From the NCBI GenBank assembly GCA_900314595.1, contig OMVW01000018.1, forward strand, positions 1-33,094: a DNA stretch of 33,094 nucleotides, written 5' to 3'. Made by a program: the position numbers and the translations under genes. Position 1 is the first letter of the stretch; the number at the start of each line of letters is the position of its first letter. The notes beneath the pieces are model-generated. The model worked only from the letters and a program-made list of their open reading frames with translations. It searched no databases and was not told the DNA's origin. Below, one piece after another: positions 1 through 6,951 of this stretch. This DNA is from an uncultured Dialister sp. (GTDB lineage: Bacteria; Bacillota; Negativicutes; Veillonellales; Dialisteraceae).

Positions 1-216
1 GGTCTTGAACATAGCCGCGCCGATAACGAACATACCACCGAAGAGTACTACGGTGGAGTTGGAAAGACCTGCATATACCTGTTTGGACGGAAGTACGCCG
101 AGGATACCGAGAGCGGTGCAGGCTGCCATAGCGGTTACAGCCAGAGGGATCAGTTCGGTAACAAACAGGAATGCTGCTACTGCCAGTACACACAGTGTAG
201 TAATGGCTGGATCCAT
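1..216 (-). CDS. SLC13/DASS-type permease, N-terminal fragment (runs off the window)
   Basis: Seventy-two codons are visible from an ATG at 216 reading leftward; the rest lies outside the window. The start is set by AGGAAGGTG about eight bases upstream. The peptide begins with MDPAITTLCVLAVAAFLF, then ELIPLAVTAM, GILGVLPSKQVYAGLSN and VLFGGMFVIGAAMF: two hydrophobic segments joined by a short loop with the layout of the SLC13 (divalent anion:Na+ symporter, DASS) and related ArsB/NhaD permeases. Members carry sulfate or di- and tricarboxylates across the inner membrane. The substrate cannot be told from this fragment. An unusually long upstream region with repeated palindromes (447-780) suggests tight control. 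Family call fairly good, substrate unknown. Confidence 0.75.
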   Translation of the reverse strand, partial: MDPAITTLCVLAVAAFLFVTELIPLAVTAMAACTALGILGVLPSKQVYAGLSNSTVVLFGGMFVIGAAMFKT

Positions 217-446
217 AAAGGTTCACCTTCCTTTGAATAGTTTCCCATGTATCTCCGTTTCGATGCACTGCGGATGTTCATGGAAAATATTTCCGGAAAT
301 TGGGACTCATATAAAGTTTTGAAAGAATAATTGCTGAATTCCCGATATGAATCCGTACACCGGAAAATTCTTGAATCCCCTGGTCAACCGGCTATCCTCC
401 TTCGTCACAGTCCCGGGGCGGGACTCTCATCCATGTATCTGAAAAT

Positions 447-780
447 ACATAGGCATCTATGTTTATTCTATGCATGACCCCTCTCCTTTTCAACCGCAAA
501 AATTCAGTCTTTATCGGCGTTTTCACCCCTTTTGCGTTTCCAAAAGACGCCAATTATTCCCCTTTCCAATTACTCTAAAAAAATAAAGATGCAAAGAGCT
601 TTGCATCTTTTCGTCACTTACATAGTATTCTATGTAAGTGGTTCTTGATTTCATCGTATACTATGTAATTACGATAAATCTCCTTCCTTTTTCATTTGCA
701 TTTTAGGTCATATGGATATTTCAGTTTTACTGTTTCAAAAATCATCCGGGAAGGCGCCTTAAATGCATAGTATACTATAT
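447..780. promoter_or_regulatory. Four related palindromes upstream of the SLC13 permease
   Basis: Sites of the form ACATAG-N4-CTATGT lie at 447-462 (spacer GCAT, both halves perfect), 620-635 (spacer TATT, both perfect and extended to 11-bp arms CACTTACATAG/CTATGTAAGTG at 615-640), 651-666 (right half perfect, left TCATCG) and 765-780 (GCATAG-TATA-CTATAT). No gene lies in this stretch. The repetition of one dyad within 335 bp looks like operator sites for a dimeric regulator acting on the permease gene, but the regulator is not identified and the leftward promoter was not located with confidence. Confidence 0.5.
581..610 (-). terminator. Perfect hairpin with leftward U-tract: terminator or leader attenuator
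   Basis: AAAGATGCAAAG (585-596) and CTTTGCATCTTT (599-610) form a perfect 12-bp inverted repeat. Read leftward it is followed by TATTTTTTT, the shape of an intrinsic terminator. It lies between the palindromes at 620-780 and the permease start at 216, so if transcription starts to its right it could attenuate the permease transcript. The gene ending at 944 already has its own terminator (912-939). Confidence 0.55.
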
Positions 781-911
781 TTTTTATAGCGGTAACCGTT
801 TCCTGTTTATAGCAGAGGGGGAGTTTATAGTTTATAGTGCTTAGTGTTTAGACAGCAGGTTCTTCCGTTCCTGCGGCCTGCTCCGCCGGAAAAGCAAACG
901 GAAAGCACATA

Positions 912-939
912 CAAAAAGCACTCCCTGGCGGAGTGCTTT
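912..939 (-). terminator. Intrinsic terminator of the bPH2-like gene
   Basis: AAAGCACTCC (915-924) and GGAGTGCTTT (930-939) enclose a 5-nt loop just past the stop codon at 944; reading leftward the stem runs into a short T-tract. The rightward side also has TTTT, so it may work both ways. Confidence 0.8.
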
Positions 940-943
940 CGTT

Positions 944-1798
944 TTATTTCTTTTCAGCCTTTTCTTCAGCTTTTGATTCTTCCCGGACTTCCGGCTTCTT
1001 TTCTCCTTCAGCCGGTTTTTCTTCTGTTTCATCATCCCGGATGGCTTTTCTGCGGCGGGCAGCTTCCAGGGTTTCTTTGGAAGTGCCGTTTTCCAGTTCC
1101 ACTTCTTCACCGTGGAAGTCAGCGCCGGTCAGTTCGTCTTCACGACCGCCCATTTCAGTCCCCTTCTGGCGCAGCTGCTTGATTCCCTCTTCGAAGGACA
1201 TTTCCGGATGGTCTTTGAAATAGCCCTGGTCGCGGAGTTTCTTTTCCATGGCTTTGTAGGTGAACATGACCACTTCTTCCTGGGGGATACGGATCTGGCC
1301 GGGCATGCGCTTTTCGAATTCTTTCCAGAATTCTTCCGATGCCTTCATGAGGACACGGCCTACTTTCTTGTCGCTGCCGATATCATAGAGCAGGGACCAG
1401 ATAGGACGGTTGTCCAGCTTGGAATATTCATGGAAGGTATAGCGGTAGGTGACCGGTTTCATCAGCTGGTTCTTGAAATGGTGAACGCCGAAGATATCTT
1501 CGTAGGGAAGGTTCAGTTCCTTCTTCGTCCAGAGACCCGTCTTGATCATGTAAAGCTTGTCTTTTTCCAGGCGGTAGGTGGTCTTCGTCAGGGTGATATC
1601 GAGCAGCCACCAGAGGATGGCCAGCTGGATGCCTACGTCGATGACAGGCACATGGTGGTTAATCATAAGACCGTAGTAAATATCCGTATAGCCGATGTAG
1701 GCCAGCCAGAGGATATAGCCGATCGCCAGAGGCAGGGCATAAAATTTGTAGAAAATGGAATGGTCGACGAAATCTTTCGTCTCAGTTGTCTTTGCCAT
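944..1798 (-). CDS. Membrane-anchored PH-like (bPH2/DUF304-type) protein with charged tail
   Basis: 284 residues from ATG 1798, chosen because AAGGAG lies six bases upstream; an ATG six codons earlier has no such site. Two hydrophobic segments (about residues 20-40 and 50-68) are followed by a stretch beginning TKTTYRLEKDKLYMIKTGLW and containing KKELNLPYEDIFGVHHFKN, the pattern of the bacterial PH domain (bPH2, formerly DUF304) in which a short membrane hairpin precedes a small beta-sandwich. The C-terminal third is polar and ends in a Lys/Glu-rich low-complexity tail, probably disordered and cytoplasmic. A TGCTATAAT extended -10 lies at 1854-1862. It has its own terminator and looks monocistronic. 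Molecular role unknown; bPH2 proteins are generally linked to the cell envelope. Confidence 0.7.
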   Translation of the reverse strand: MAKTTETKDFVDHSIFYKFYALPLAIGYILWLAYIGYTDIYYGLMINHHVPVIDVGIQLAILWWLLDITLTKTTYRLEKDKLYMIKTGLWTKKELNLPYEDIFGVHHFKNQLMKPVTYRYTFHEYSKLDNRPIWSLLYDIGSDKKVGRVLMKASEEFWKEFEKRMPGQIRIPQEEVVMFTYKAMEKKLRDQGYFKDHPEMSFEEGIKQLRQKGTEMGGREDELTGADFHGEEVELENGTSKETLEAARRRKAIRDDETEEKPAEGEKKPEVREESKAEEKAEKK

Positions 1799-1853
1799 GA
1801 ATGACTCCTTCAGCAAAAGCAGTGGAAATATTTCCGGATACAGCGATGGAAAT

Positions 1854-1862
1854 ATTATAGCA
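1854..1862 (-). promoter_or_regulatory. Extended -10 promoter of the bPH2-like gene
   Basis: Read leftward this is TGCTATAAT: a perfect -10 hexamer (1854-1859) with the TGn extension. No good -35 is seen at 16-18 bp, as expected for extended -10 promoters. It lies about 56 bp before the start at 1798. Confidence 0.5.
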
Positions 1863-1889
1863 TATATTTCATAGAGATGGAGACAAGAA

Positions 1890-2144
1890 AAGTGATAAGT
1901 GTGGAGTGTTAAGTGATAAGTTAGGCAGCGAACCGATTTTGAAGGAGCAAAGCGACACGCAAAATCGAGTGAGTCGCCTATGCAGAGGCTGAAGGTGGTG
2001 TCCTGATGGCCGCGAATATATGGGAATTTTACACAGGCAGCCCATCCCCGGTATCCGGAAAAACTGCGGCACTATCAACATATAAAAAGGCGTGCTTCCT
2101 GATTTATGCACGCCTCCAATACTTACCACTTATCACTTACCACT
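1890..2144. repeat. Dispersed intergenic element, copy A, heptamer-bounded
   Basis: The gap 1799-2149 holds no gene. Its left end is a 7-bp tandem array (AAGTGAT, AAGTGTG, GAGTGTT, AAGTGAT; 1890-1917) and its right end the inverted array ACTTACC, ACTTATC, ACTTACC (2121-2141). On the reverse strand the interior carries the element's conserved GCCTGTGTAAAATTCCCATA block followed by a CATCAGG loop, as in copies B, E, H and J. The hairpin H1 is not recognisable here, and an inverted repeat CGATTTTG/CAAAATCG is present instead, so this is a divergent copy. Confidence 0.65.
2084..2114 (-). terminator. Intrinsic terminator of the Pr6Pr gene
   Basis: GGCGTGC (2089-2095) and GCACGCC (2108-2114) form a 7-bp stem; read leftward it is followed by TTTTTAT. 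It stands about 36 bp past the stop codon at 2150, inside element copy A. Confidence 0.75.
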
Positions 2145-2149
2145 CTTAT

Positions 2150-2833
2150 TTACCCGTTATACGTCCAAGAGACCGGCGGGATGCCCAGGAGCCATAGTCC
2201 TTCTCCCACGGCGTAGACGAAAACGCCGATTGTGAAGAACTGGGCGCCCACGATGAGGCAGCCTTTCGTGATGTCCCAGATGCCATGGTAATTGGGATCC
2301 ATGAAAGTATAGGGATAGAGATGGGACTTCCCGTGAGTGACAATGGTGACCCAGGCACGGAAGTAGACGAAAACCACGTAGAAAGCCGGATAAATCATCC
2401 AGGTGAACATGGTGTACCAGTGCATGTCCGTCTTGTTCACGAAGAAAATGTAGTCCACCGTCATGAGGATGGGGATGAAATAGTGAAATATGTAATTGTA
2501 GAAAGAGAAATGCTCATAGCTGATATCATTCAGCTTGTGGGTGCGGATGGCCCCCGGCCGCACGATAAGGTGGTACATGAGGGAAAGAGTCCCCAGGCTC
2601 GCTGCCACGATGTAGCGGCAGTCCGCACTGTAGAGGAAGGGAAAATCCACCCGGAAAAGGGTGGCCCCCAGCCACACCACGAAGAGGGTGAAGGTGGAAA
2701 AGGTATAGTACTGCACCCTGGACCAGAAGACGAAGGGCGTCAGCACTTTATGCTTTGCCAGAAGGACGAGCCCCACCGCCAGCAGGATGAATACTGCCCA
2801 GCGATACATCAGGGCAGCCGGCATATAATCCAT
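2150..2833 (-). CDS. Pr6Pr (FAR-17a/AIG1-like) family integral membrane protein
   Basis: About 227 residues. The longest frame starts at a GTG (2854) with no ribosome binding site; the ATG at 2833 has GAGG six bases upstream and is preferred. The protein has about six hydrophobic segments, a polar motif RTHKLNDISYEHFSFYNYIF in the middle, then HYFIPILMTVDYIFF and a basic loop GKSHLYPYTFMDPNYHGIWD before the last helices. The conserved His and the P-[FY]-x-F-[MI]-D-P pattern fit the Pr6Pr family related to eukaryotic FAR-17a/AIG1 proteins. Some eukaryotic members hydrolyse fatty-acid esters of hydroxy fatty acids; whether bacterial members do is unknown. The start lies about 60 bp after the stop of the small membrane protein upstream, with a GC-rich hairpin and TTTTTC between them. 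Confidence 0.75.
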   Translation of the reverse strand: MDYMPAALMYRWAVFILLAVGLVLLAKHKVLTPFVFWSRVQYYTFSTFTLFVVWLGATLFRVDFPFLYSADCRYIVAASLGTLSLMYHLIVRPGAIRTHKLNDISYEHFSFYNYIFHYFIPILMTVDYIFFVNKTDMHWYTMFTWMIYPAFYVVFVYFRAWVTIVTHGKSHLYPYTFMDPNYHGIWDITKGCLIVGAQFFTIGVFVYAVGEGLWLLGIPPVSWTYNG

Positions 2834-2896
2834 AAAAGCCTCGATTTCATTCACTGAAAAAGGGCCGATGGCCCCGGAAATACAATCAGAGTGGAA

Positions 2897-3160
2897 TTAT
2901 TTTTTATTATGTCTTCTCTGTCTGTGGTTCTGCTTACGCCTTGCCTGGGCACGAAGCTGACGGATTTCTTCCTTTTCCCGTACTGCATTTTCCGCCTCTT
3001 CCCGGGCTTTCTTCTTCTGCTGGTAATTGTAGAAATTGATGGCCAGGCACACCAGGATCATGGCCAGAATAGCGACAGACCTCACAGTGACACCACTGTT
3101 GATGATGTTCCATACGCCAAATGCCACAGCCACACCAAATAAAAGACCTCTTGCTCTCAT
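2897..3160 (-). CDS. Small membrane protein with charged, coiled-coil-like tail
   Basis: 87 residues from an ATG with AAAGGAG nine bases upstream. Residues 1-45 hold two hydrophobic stretches (GLLFGVAVAFGVWNII and VAILAMILVCLAINFYNY). Residues 48-87 are almost entirely Lys, Arg, Glu, Gln and Ala, and may form a helix in the cytoplasm. The basic end (RRKQNHRQRRHNKK) could contact nucleic acid or lipid headgroups, but that is a guess. An extended -10 (TGATATACT, leftward, around 3193-3201) precedes it. I do not recognise a family. Confidence 0.7.
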   Translation of the reverse strand: MRARGLLFGVAVAFGVWNIINSGVTVRSVAILAMILVCLAINFYNYQQKKKAREEAENAVREKEEIRQLRAQARRKQNHRQRRHNKK

Positions 3161-3285
3161 TATTGGAAACTCCTTTAAATGATTCGAAATAACAGTATAT
3201 CATTGTTATGATAAATGATTTTTCACGGAATAGCAAGAGGGAGGTGAAAATTTATGAAAACATGTTCAAGTAGCGATGAACTCCA

Positions 3286-3505
3286 TCGTAGTGAATCGTG
3301 ATTCGTTGTTCATTCTTCGTGATTCGTGAAGGATATGGTTTTCCTCCGGAAAACCAATTTTATATAGTGCGCTTCGCGCACGGCCTTCGGCCATCATGTA
3401 TTGATAATGAGCTTTTATTCCTGCCTGTGCACATTCCCCATAAAAAAAATCGCCGGCCCATCAGGGCCGGCACCTTAACGAGGAACGAACAACGAATAAC
3501 GACAA
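3286..3505. repeat. Dispersed intergenic element, copy B (most complete, + orientation)
   Basis: This fills most of the 365-bp gap between the small membrane protein and udp. Order: heptamer array (ATTCGTT, GTTCATT, CTTCGTG, ATTCGTG; 3301-3328), GGATATGG, hairpin H1 with stem TGGTTTTCC/GGAAAACCA (3336-3356), CAATTTTATATA, hairpin H2 (GTGCG/CGCAC), hairpin H3 (GGCCTTCGGCC), a spacer with GCCTGTGCACATTCCCCATA, an A-tract, hairpin H4 (3452-3471), then an inverted heptamer array (ACGAGGA, ACGAACA, ACGAATA; 3478-3498). The two arrays form terminal inverted repeats. Confidence 0.85.
3442..3471 (-). terminator. Terminator of udp formed by hairpin H4 of element B
   Basis: GCCGGCCC (3452-3459) and GGGCCGGC (3464-3471) form an 8-bp stem with an ATCA loop; read leftward it is followed by a run of T (3442-3449). 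It is the first terminator after the udp stop at 3526, so the repeat appears to supply the terminator. Confidence 0.75.
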
Positions 3506-3525
3506 GCACCATATGAAACAAAACC

Positions 3526-4329
3526 TCAGAGGCTCACCATAAATCTCCCGATCAGCATTTCCATCGCCCGTTTCACGACTGCCTGGAACCGTTTTTCCGC
3601 CAGTTCGTATACTTCATGGGGCGCCACGGATTCGCTGTCTGTCCTTTTGGCCACGACCCCGCAGATGGAGCCTGCTTTGAGGCCCAGGACGGAAGTCAGG
3701 GTGAAAAGGGTGGCGTTTTCCATTTCAAAATTCGTGCAGCCAAGGGCCCTGTATTCATTGAGGCTTCCCTTAAGGCGTCGTACCACATAGCCTTTGAAGC
3801 TGTCGTACCGCTCCTGGCCGGGCCAGAAGGAGTCGGTGGAAATGGAAATACCGGTCTTGAAGGGAACCCTGAGTTCCTTTGCCGCCTGCTCAAGGGCCAG
3901 GGTCACCCGCATATCGGCCATAGCCGGATAATTGACAGGCGCATAAGCCTTCGATGCTCCGTCTTCACGGACTGCCCCTTTATTGATGACCACGTCTCCC
4001 AGATTCAGGTCTTCCTGAATGGAGCCGGTGGTTCCTACGCGGATGAAAGTGGCAACGCCCAGGCGGGCCAGTTCTTCCACCGCAAAAGTGACGCAGGGAC
4101 CGCCCATGCCGGTGGACATGACGAGCACCGTTTCCCCGGAAACTTTTGCCTTCCAGGTGGTGAAATCACGATGAGAACATACATAGACGGCTTTTTCATC
4201 CAGCGCTTTTGCCAGACCTTCCACCCGGCCGGGATCTCCGGGGACCAGCGCGTATTTCGCACCATCTGTCATTTCCTTCGTGAGTCCCGTATGGTACATG
4301 ACCTCCCCGGGCGCAGCGTAATTGGGCAT
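3526..4329 (-). CDS. udp: Uridine phosphorylase
   Basis: 267 residues from an ATG with GGAGGA upstream. It catalyses reversible phosphorolysis of uridine to uracil and ribose-1-phosphate in pyrimidine salvage (cytoplasm, hexameric family). Landmarks match the E. coli enzyme closely: GDPGRVEGLAKAL (phosphate loop), SHRDFTTWKAKVSG, STGMGGPCVTFAVEELARLG, RVGTTGSIQ, the uracil-recognition segment PGQERYDSFKGYVVRRLKGS with the Gln and Arg that read the base, and FEMENATLF for ribose. The family length is about 250. GGPC replaces the usual GGPS. The gene lies between two copies of the intergenic element, and no clear promoter was found. Confidence 0.9.
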   Translation of the reverse strand: MPNYAAPGEVMYHTGLTKEMTDGAKYALVPGDPGRVEGLAKALDEKAVYVCSHRDFTTWKAKVSGETVLVMSTGMGGPCVTFAVEELARLGVATFIRVGTTGSIQEDLNLGDVVINKGAVREDGASKAYAPVNYPAMADMRVTLALEQAAKELRVPFKTGISISTDSFWPGQERYDSFKGYVVRRLKGSLNEYRALGCTNFEMENATLFTLTSVLGLKAGSICGVVAKRTDSESVAPHEVYELAEKRFQAVVKRAMEMLIGRFMVSL

Positions 4330-4347
4330 ATCTTTCCTCCTTGTCAG

Positions 4348-4558
4348 TTTTTAGTGCTTAGTTTTTAGTTTTTAGTGGTTAGCCATCAGCAGTAAGAAGA
4401 CTGAACCATTTCTATTCCAAATACAGGGAGCATGCCCCTTCCGGAAGCATGCTCTTTTCATCAATCCATAAGAGTGGCCGGAGGCCGTTATATACGGTTG
4501 GCTGCAAAGCAGCCATATCCTTCACGAAGAACGAATAACGAACAACGAAGAACGATTC
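4348..4558. repeat. Dispersed intergenic element, copy C (- orientation)
   Basis: Left end: heptamers TTTTTAG, TGCTTAG, TTTTTAG, TTTTTAG, TGGTTAG (4348-4382), fading into CCATCAG and CAGTAAG. The interior has a GAGCATGC/GCATGCTC hairpin, then H3 (GGCCGGAGGCC), H2 (CCGT/ACGG) and H1 with stem TGGCTGC/GCAGCCA (4499-4515), ending in CCATATCC. Right end: ACGAAGA, ACGAATA, ACGAACA, ACGAAGA (4524-4551). The two end arrays here belong to different heptamer families, unlike copies B, E and J. Confidence 0.75.
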
Positions 4559-4570
4559 ACACCATATGAA

Positions 4571-5092
4571 TCAATCCGCAGCCTGCTCTTCTGCCTCTTT
4601 CCCCTTTTTCTCTTTTTTGGATTTTTTATCCTTTTTATTCTTCTTATCTTTCTTTGATTTCTTTTCTTTCTTCGAATGACAGGATTTCTTTTCTTTCTTC
4701 TGTTTCTTCTTCTCCAGGATTTCTTCGGCTTCCGGCAGGCTGGCTTCGCTGATTTCCTTCATTTCCTCTTCATCCAGGTTCCAGTCACCGTCGATGTTAT
4801 CGGAACCGTCAGCCACACCCAGGGTGTGGGTCTTGAATTCCAGGTCCACATCATCGTTCATCACATCTTCCACGGCACTGGAATTGTTTTCCTCCATCAT
4901 TTCATTCAGGATGTCCACCATTTCATCGGCCAGGCGGGAAACTTCACGAATCCTTTCTTCTTCCGCCGGACGGAGGTCGTCGGAAGGAGCGAGCATGTAG
5001 GTCTGAAGGAAGCCTTTATTCTCCTCCAGTTCCTGACGGAGGGCAAGGATGCGCTCGCCCAGTGATTTTTCCGTTGTTTCTTCTGTATCCAT
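4571..5092 (-). CDS. Hypothetical acidic protein with long lysine-rich tail
   Basis: 173 residues from an ATG with AAGGAG upstream; the start lies one base past the stop codon of the CNNM/CorC gene, so the two are probably cotranscribed and coupled. Residues 1-125 are acidic with a probable helical region (GERILALRQELEENKGFL, then RIREVSRLADEMVDILNEMM). Residues from about 128 onward are nearly all Lys, Glu, Asp and Ser, with repeated KK(S/D/E)KK. No transmembrane segment or signal peptide. I do not recognise a family. The tail resembles disordered polycationic tails that bind nucleic acid or acidic surfaces; this is inference. Confidence 0.65.
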   Translation of the reverse strand: MDTEETTEKSLGERILALRQELEENKGFLQTYMLAPSDDLRPAEEERIREVSRLADEMVDILNEMMEENNSSAVEDVMNDDVDLEFKTHTLGVADGSDNIDGDWNLDEEEMKEISEASLPEAEEILEKKKQKKEKKSCHSKKEKKSKKDKKNKKDKKSKKEKKGKEAEEQAAD

Positions 5093-5093
5093 T

Positions 5094-6434
5094 TTATTTC
5101 TCCTTTTCTTTTCCCCTGGTCACCAGTACTTTATCGATGCGGCGGTTATCACAGTCCACCACTTCAAAGGTGTACCGGCCGTATTTTGTCTTTTCTGTTT
5201 CTTTGGGAATGTAGCCCAGAGAATAGGTGATGAAGCCGCCCAGCGTCTTGTAGTAGCCTTCGGCTTCTCCGGGAAATTCGTCTTCTATGTGGAAATATTC
5301 ACGAAAATCATCGATGGAGCAGAGTCCTTCCACCAGCCAGGAATTATCGCTGCGCCGGATGAATTTATTCTGCTCTTCCAGGATATCTTCCTCACCGCCG
5401 GGCATATCGCCCACGATTTCTTCCAGTAAATCATGAAGCGTGACGAGGCCGGAAAGGGTGCCGTATTCGTCGATGACAATAGCTTCATGCACCCCTCTCG
5501 TCTTGAAGAGTTTCAGAATTTTGGTGAGGATCAGTGTTTCCGGGATGTAAATCGTCGTATGCACCGTATCCATGATGGATTTCTTCAGCGCTTTTCCCGG
5601 ATGGTCATGCTGGTCCTTCAGCACTTCCGATACGTCTGCCAGGCCCTTGAATTCATCCAGGGACCCGCTCCCCACAGGCAGTCGGAAATGGGAGGATTCG
5701 GAAATATCCTTCCATATTTTCTTTTCATCGTCTTCGAGGTCAATCCAGGTGAGCTGGGGCCTTGCCGTCATACAGTCGGCAGCGGTCCGGTCGTTCAGCT
5801 CGAAAACGTTGTCAATGATTTCCGGTTCTTCTTTATCGAAAGTACCCATCTTGGCGCCCTGCTGGAGGAGGACCTTGATTTCCTCTTCCGAAACAGGCTG
5901 CTCGTTGCCCATTTTAATCCCCATCATGGAAACCACCACTTTCGTGGACCAGGTGGAAAAGAGGACCAGCGGTTTGCAGATGGTGGCCACAAGGATCATG
6001 GGCCGTGCGACGAAGCAGGCCGCTTTCTCCGGAATGGCTATGGCGATCCACTTCGGCACCAGTTCCCCCATGATGAGGGAGAAATAGGTGACCAGCACCA
6101 TGACGATGGTCATGGCCACGGGCTTTGCATAAGGTTCAAGCGGCGGGATGAGGGCGAGCTCATCGGCCAGAGGCCCGGAAAGGGAGGCACCGGAAAACAT
6201 ACCCGTCAGGATGCCGATGGACGTGATCCCCACCTGGATGGTGGAAAACAGTTCCTCTTTCCTTTCGGCCAGACGGAGCGCATAGACGGCGCTCTTATTT
6301 CCTTCATCAATCATCTCCTGCAGCTTCGTCTTACGGGCCCCTACGATGGCGATTTCCGCCAGGGAGCAGACTGCGTTCCCCAGGACCAGGATAATGATGA
6401 CAATCAATTCAAGCCATATATGGCCTTCGCTCAT
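5094..6434 (-). CDS. CNNM/CorC (HlyC) family protein: DUF21, CBS pair and CorC_HlyC domains
   Basis: 446 residues from ATG 6434, preceded by AGGAGGAAG; the open frame runs further upstream but has no ribosome site there. Domains in order: DUF21/CNNM membrane domain (about 1-195) with IWLELIVIIILVLGNAVCS, ELFSTIQVGITSIGILTGMF and FSLIMGELVPKWIAIAIPEK; two CBS domains (about 205-335), the second with EAIVIDEYGTLSGLVTLHDL; and a C-terminal CorC_HlyC transporter-associated domain (about 355-440). Homologues (for example the staphylococcal MpfA type) are associated with Mg2+ export or metal tolerance; the older hemolysin label is historical. A TATAAT (6481-6486, leftward) is a likely promoter. The downstream hypothetical gene is probably in the same operon. 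Confidence 0.87.
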   Translation of the reverse strand: MSEGHIWLELIVIIILVLGNAVCSLAEIAIVGARKTKLQEMIDEGNKSAVYALRLAERKEELFSTIQVGITSIGILTGMFSGASLSGPLADELALIPPLEPYAKPVAMTIVMVLVTYFSLIMGELVPKWIAIAIPEKAACFVARPMILVATICKPLVLFSTWSTKVVVSMMGIKMGNEQPVSEEEIKVLLQQGAKMGTFDKEEPEIIDNVFELNDRTAADCMTARPQLTWIDLEDDEKKIWKDISESSHFRLPVGSGSLDEFKGLADVSEVLKDQHDHPGKALKKSIMDTVHTTIYIPETLILTKILKLFKTRGVHEAIVIDEYGTLSGLVTLHDLLEEIVGDMPGGEEDILEEQNKFIRRSDNSWLVEGLCSIDDFREYFHIEDEFPGEAEGYYKTLGGFITYSLGYIPKETEKTKYGRYTFEVVDCDNRRIDKVLVTRGKEKEK

Positions 6435-6480
6435 GGGCGTTCTTCCTCCTTGCATTGAACCATGGCAGGTATTTTGCTTT

Positions 6481-6486
6481 ATTATA
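6481..6486 (-). promoter_or_regulatory. -10 box of the CNNM/CorC operon
   Basis: A perfect TATAAT reads leftward 47 bp before the start at 6434. The -35 at 18 bp (TCTACA) matches the consensus in four of six positions. Confidence 0.5.
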
Positions 6487-6580
6487 TCATGACATTTGTA
6501 ATTTGTAGATATTCCGGTAACAATTACGATAGAATATGCCCTTCGTCCCTCCGCCAGAGGAGCGGCCCGGCGCAGGACGC

Positions 6581-6802
6581 AAAAAAAGCCCTCCACTCTT
6601 TCGAATGAAGGGCTTTCTCATCGTACCATCACAAGAAGCCACAGGCGGGGGCTCTCTGAATGATCCGCTCTGTGGCTTCCTTCTCCCGGCTCACTGCCGG
6701 CTGATTTTCTACATGGCGCCATATAGTTCTGTGAGCTCCGTCATCGCCTCCGCCTTCTCTGAGAATGGCCGCAGCGGAGTTTTCCGCGAATTTCTTTGCT
6801 CT
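6581..6802 (-). ncRNA. Candidate structured RNA of about 220 nt with its own terminator
   Basis: The 517-bp gap 6435-6951 has no convincing protein gene. Reading leftward, a TACTAT -10-like box (6809-6814) is followed by several hairpins: GCGGA/TCCGC, GAGCTC, ATGGCGCCAT, CCGGC/GCCGG, and a 10-bp stem GAAGCCACAG/CTGTGGCTTC (6635-6644 with 6670-6679). An intrinsic terminator closes it (AAAGCCCT/AGGGCTTT, 6585-6616, then seven T). It matches no RNA class I could recall (6S, SRP, RNase P, tmRNA, M-box, cobalamin, yybP-ykoY). It could be a free small RNA or a leader of the CNNM/CorC gene 150 bp downstream. Confidence 0.4.
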
Positions 6803-6951
6803 ACCCATATAGTACAAAAAAGCGTTTTTATTTTTGAAATTTTCACATAAAATATTTTTATATGAAATATGAAAGGTGCCTTATAACCTCGAATCGCCCG
6901 TCTTCACGAAGAAAGAACGACGATTTCTCTATGTTTGCTTAAAGAAAAAAC

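Noticed and set aside
266..410. A TTG-initiated short frame behind GGAGG in the SLC13 leader (possible leader peptide)
   Set aside because: Only about 26 codons with a non-standard start and no regulatory codon run; too weak to call.
6629..6817. A 62-codon leftward frame over the RNA candidate
   Set aside because: No ribosome binding site at either ATG; the sequence folds into several stems and ends in a terminator, and the frame's composition is unremarkable. RNA is the more likely reading.
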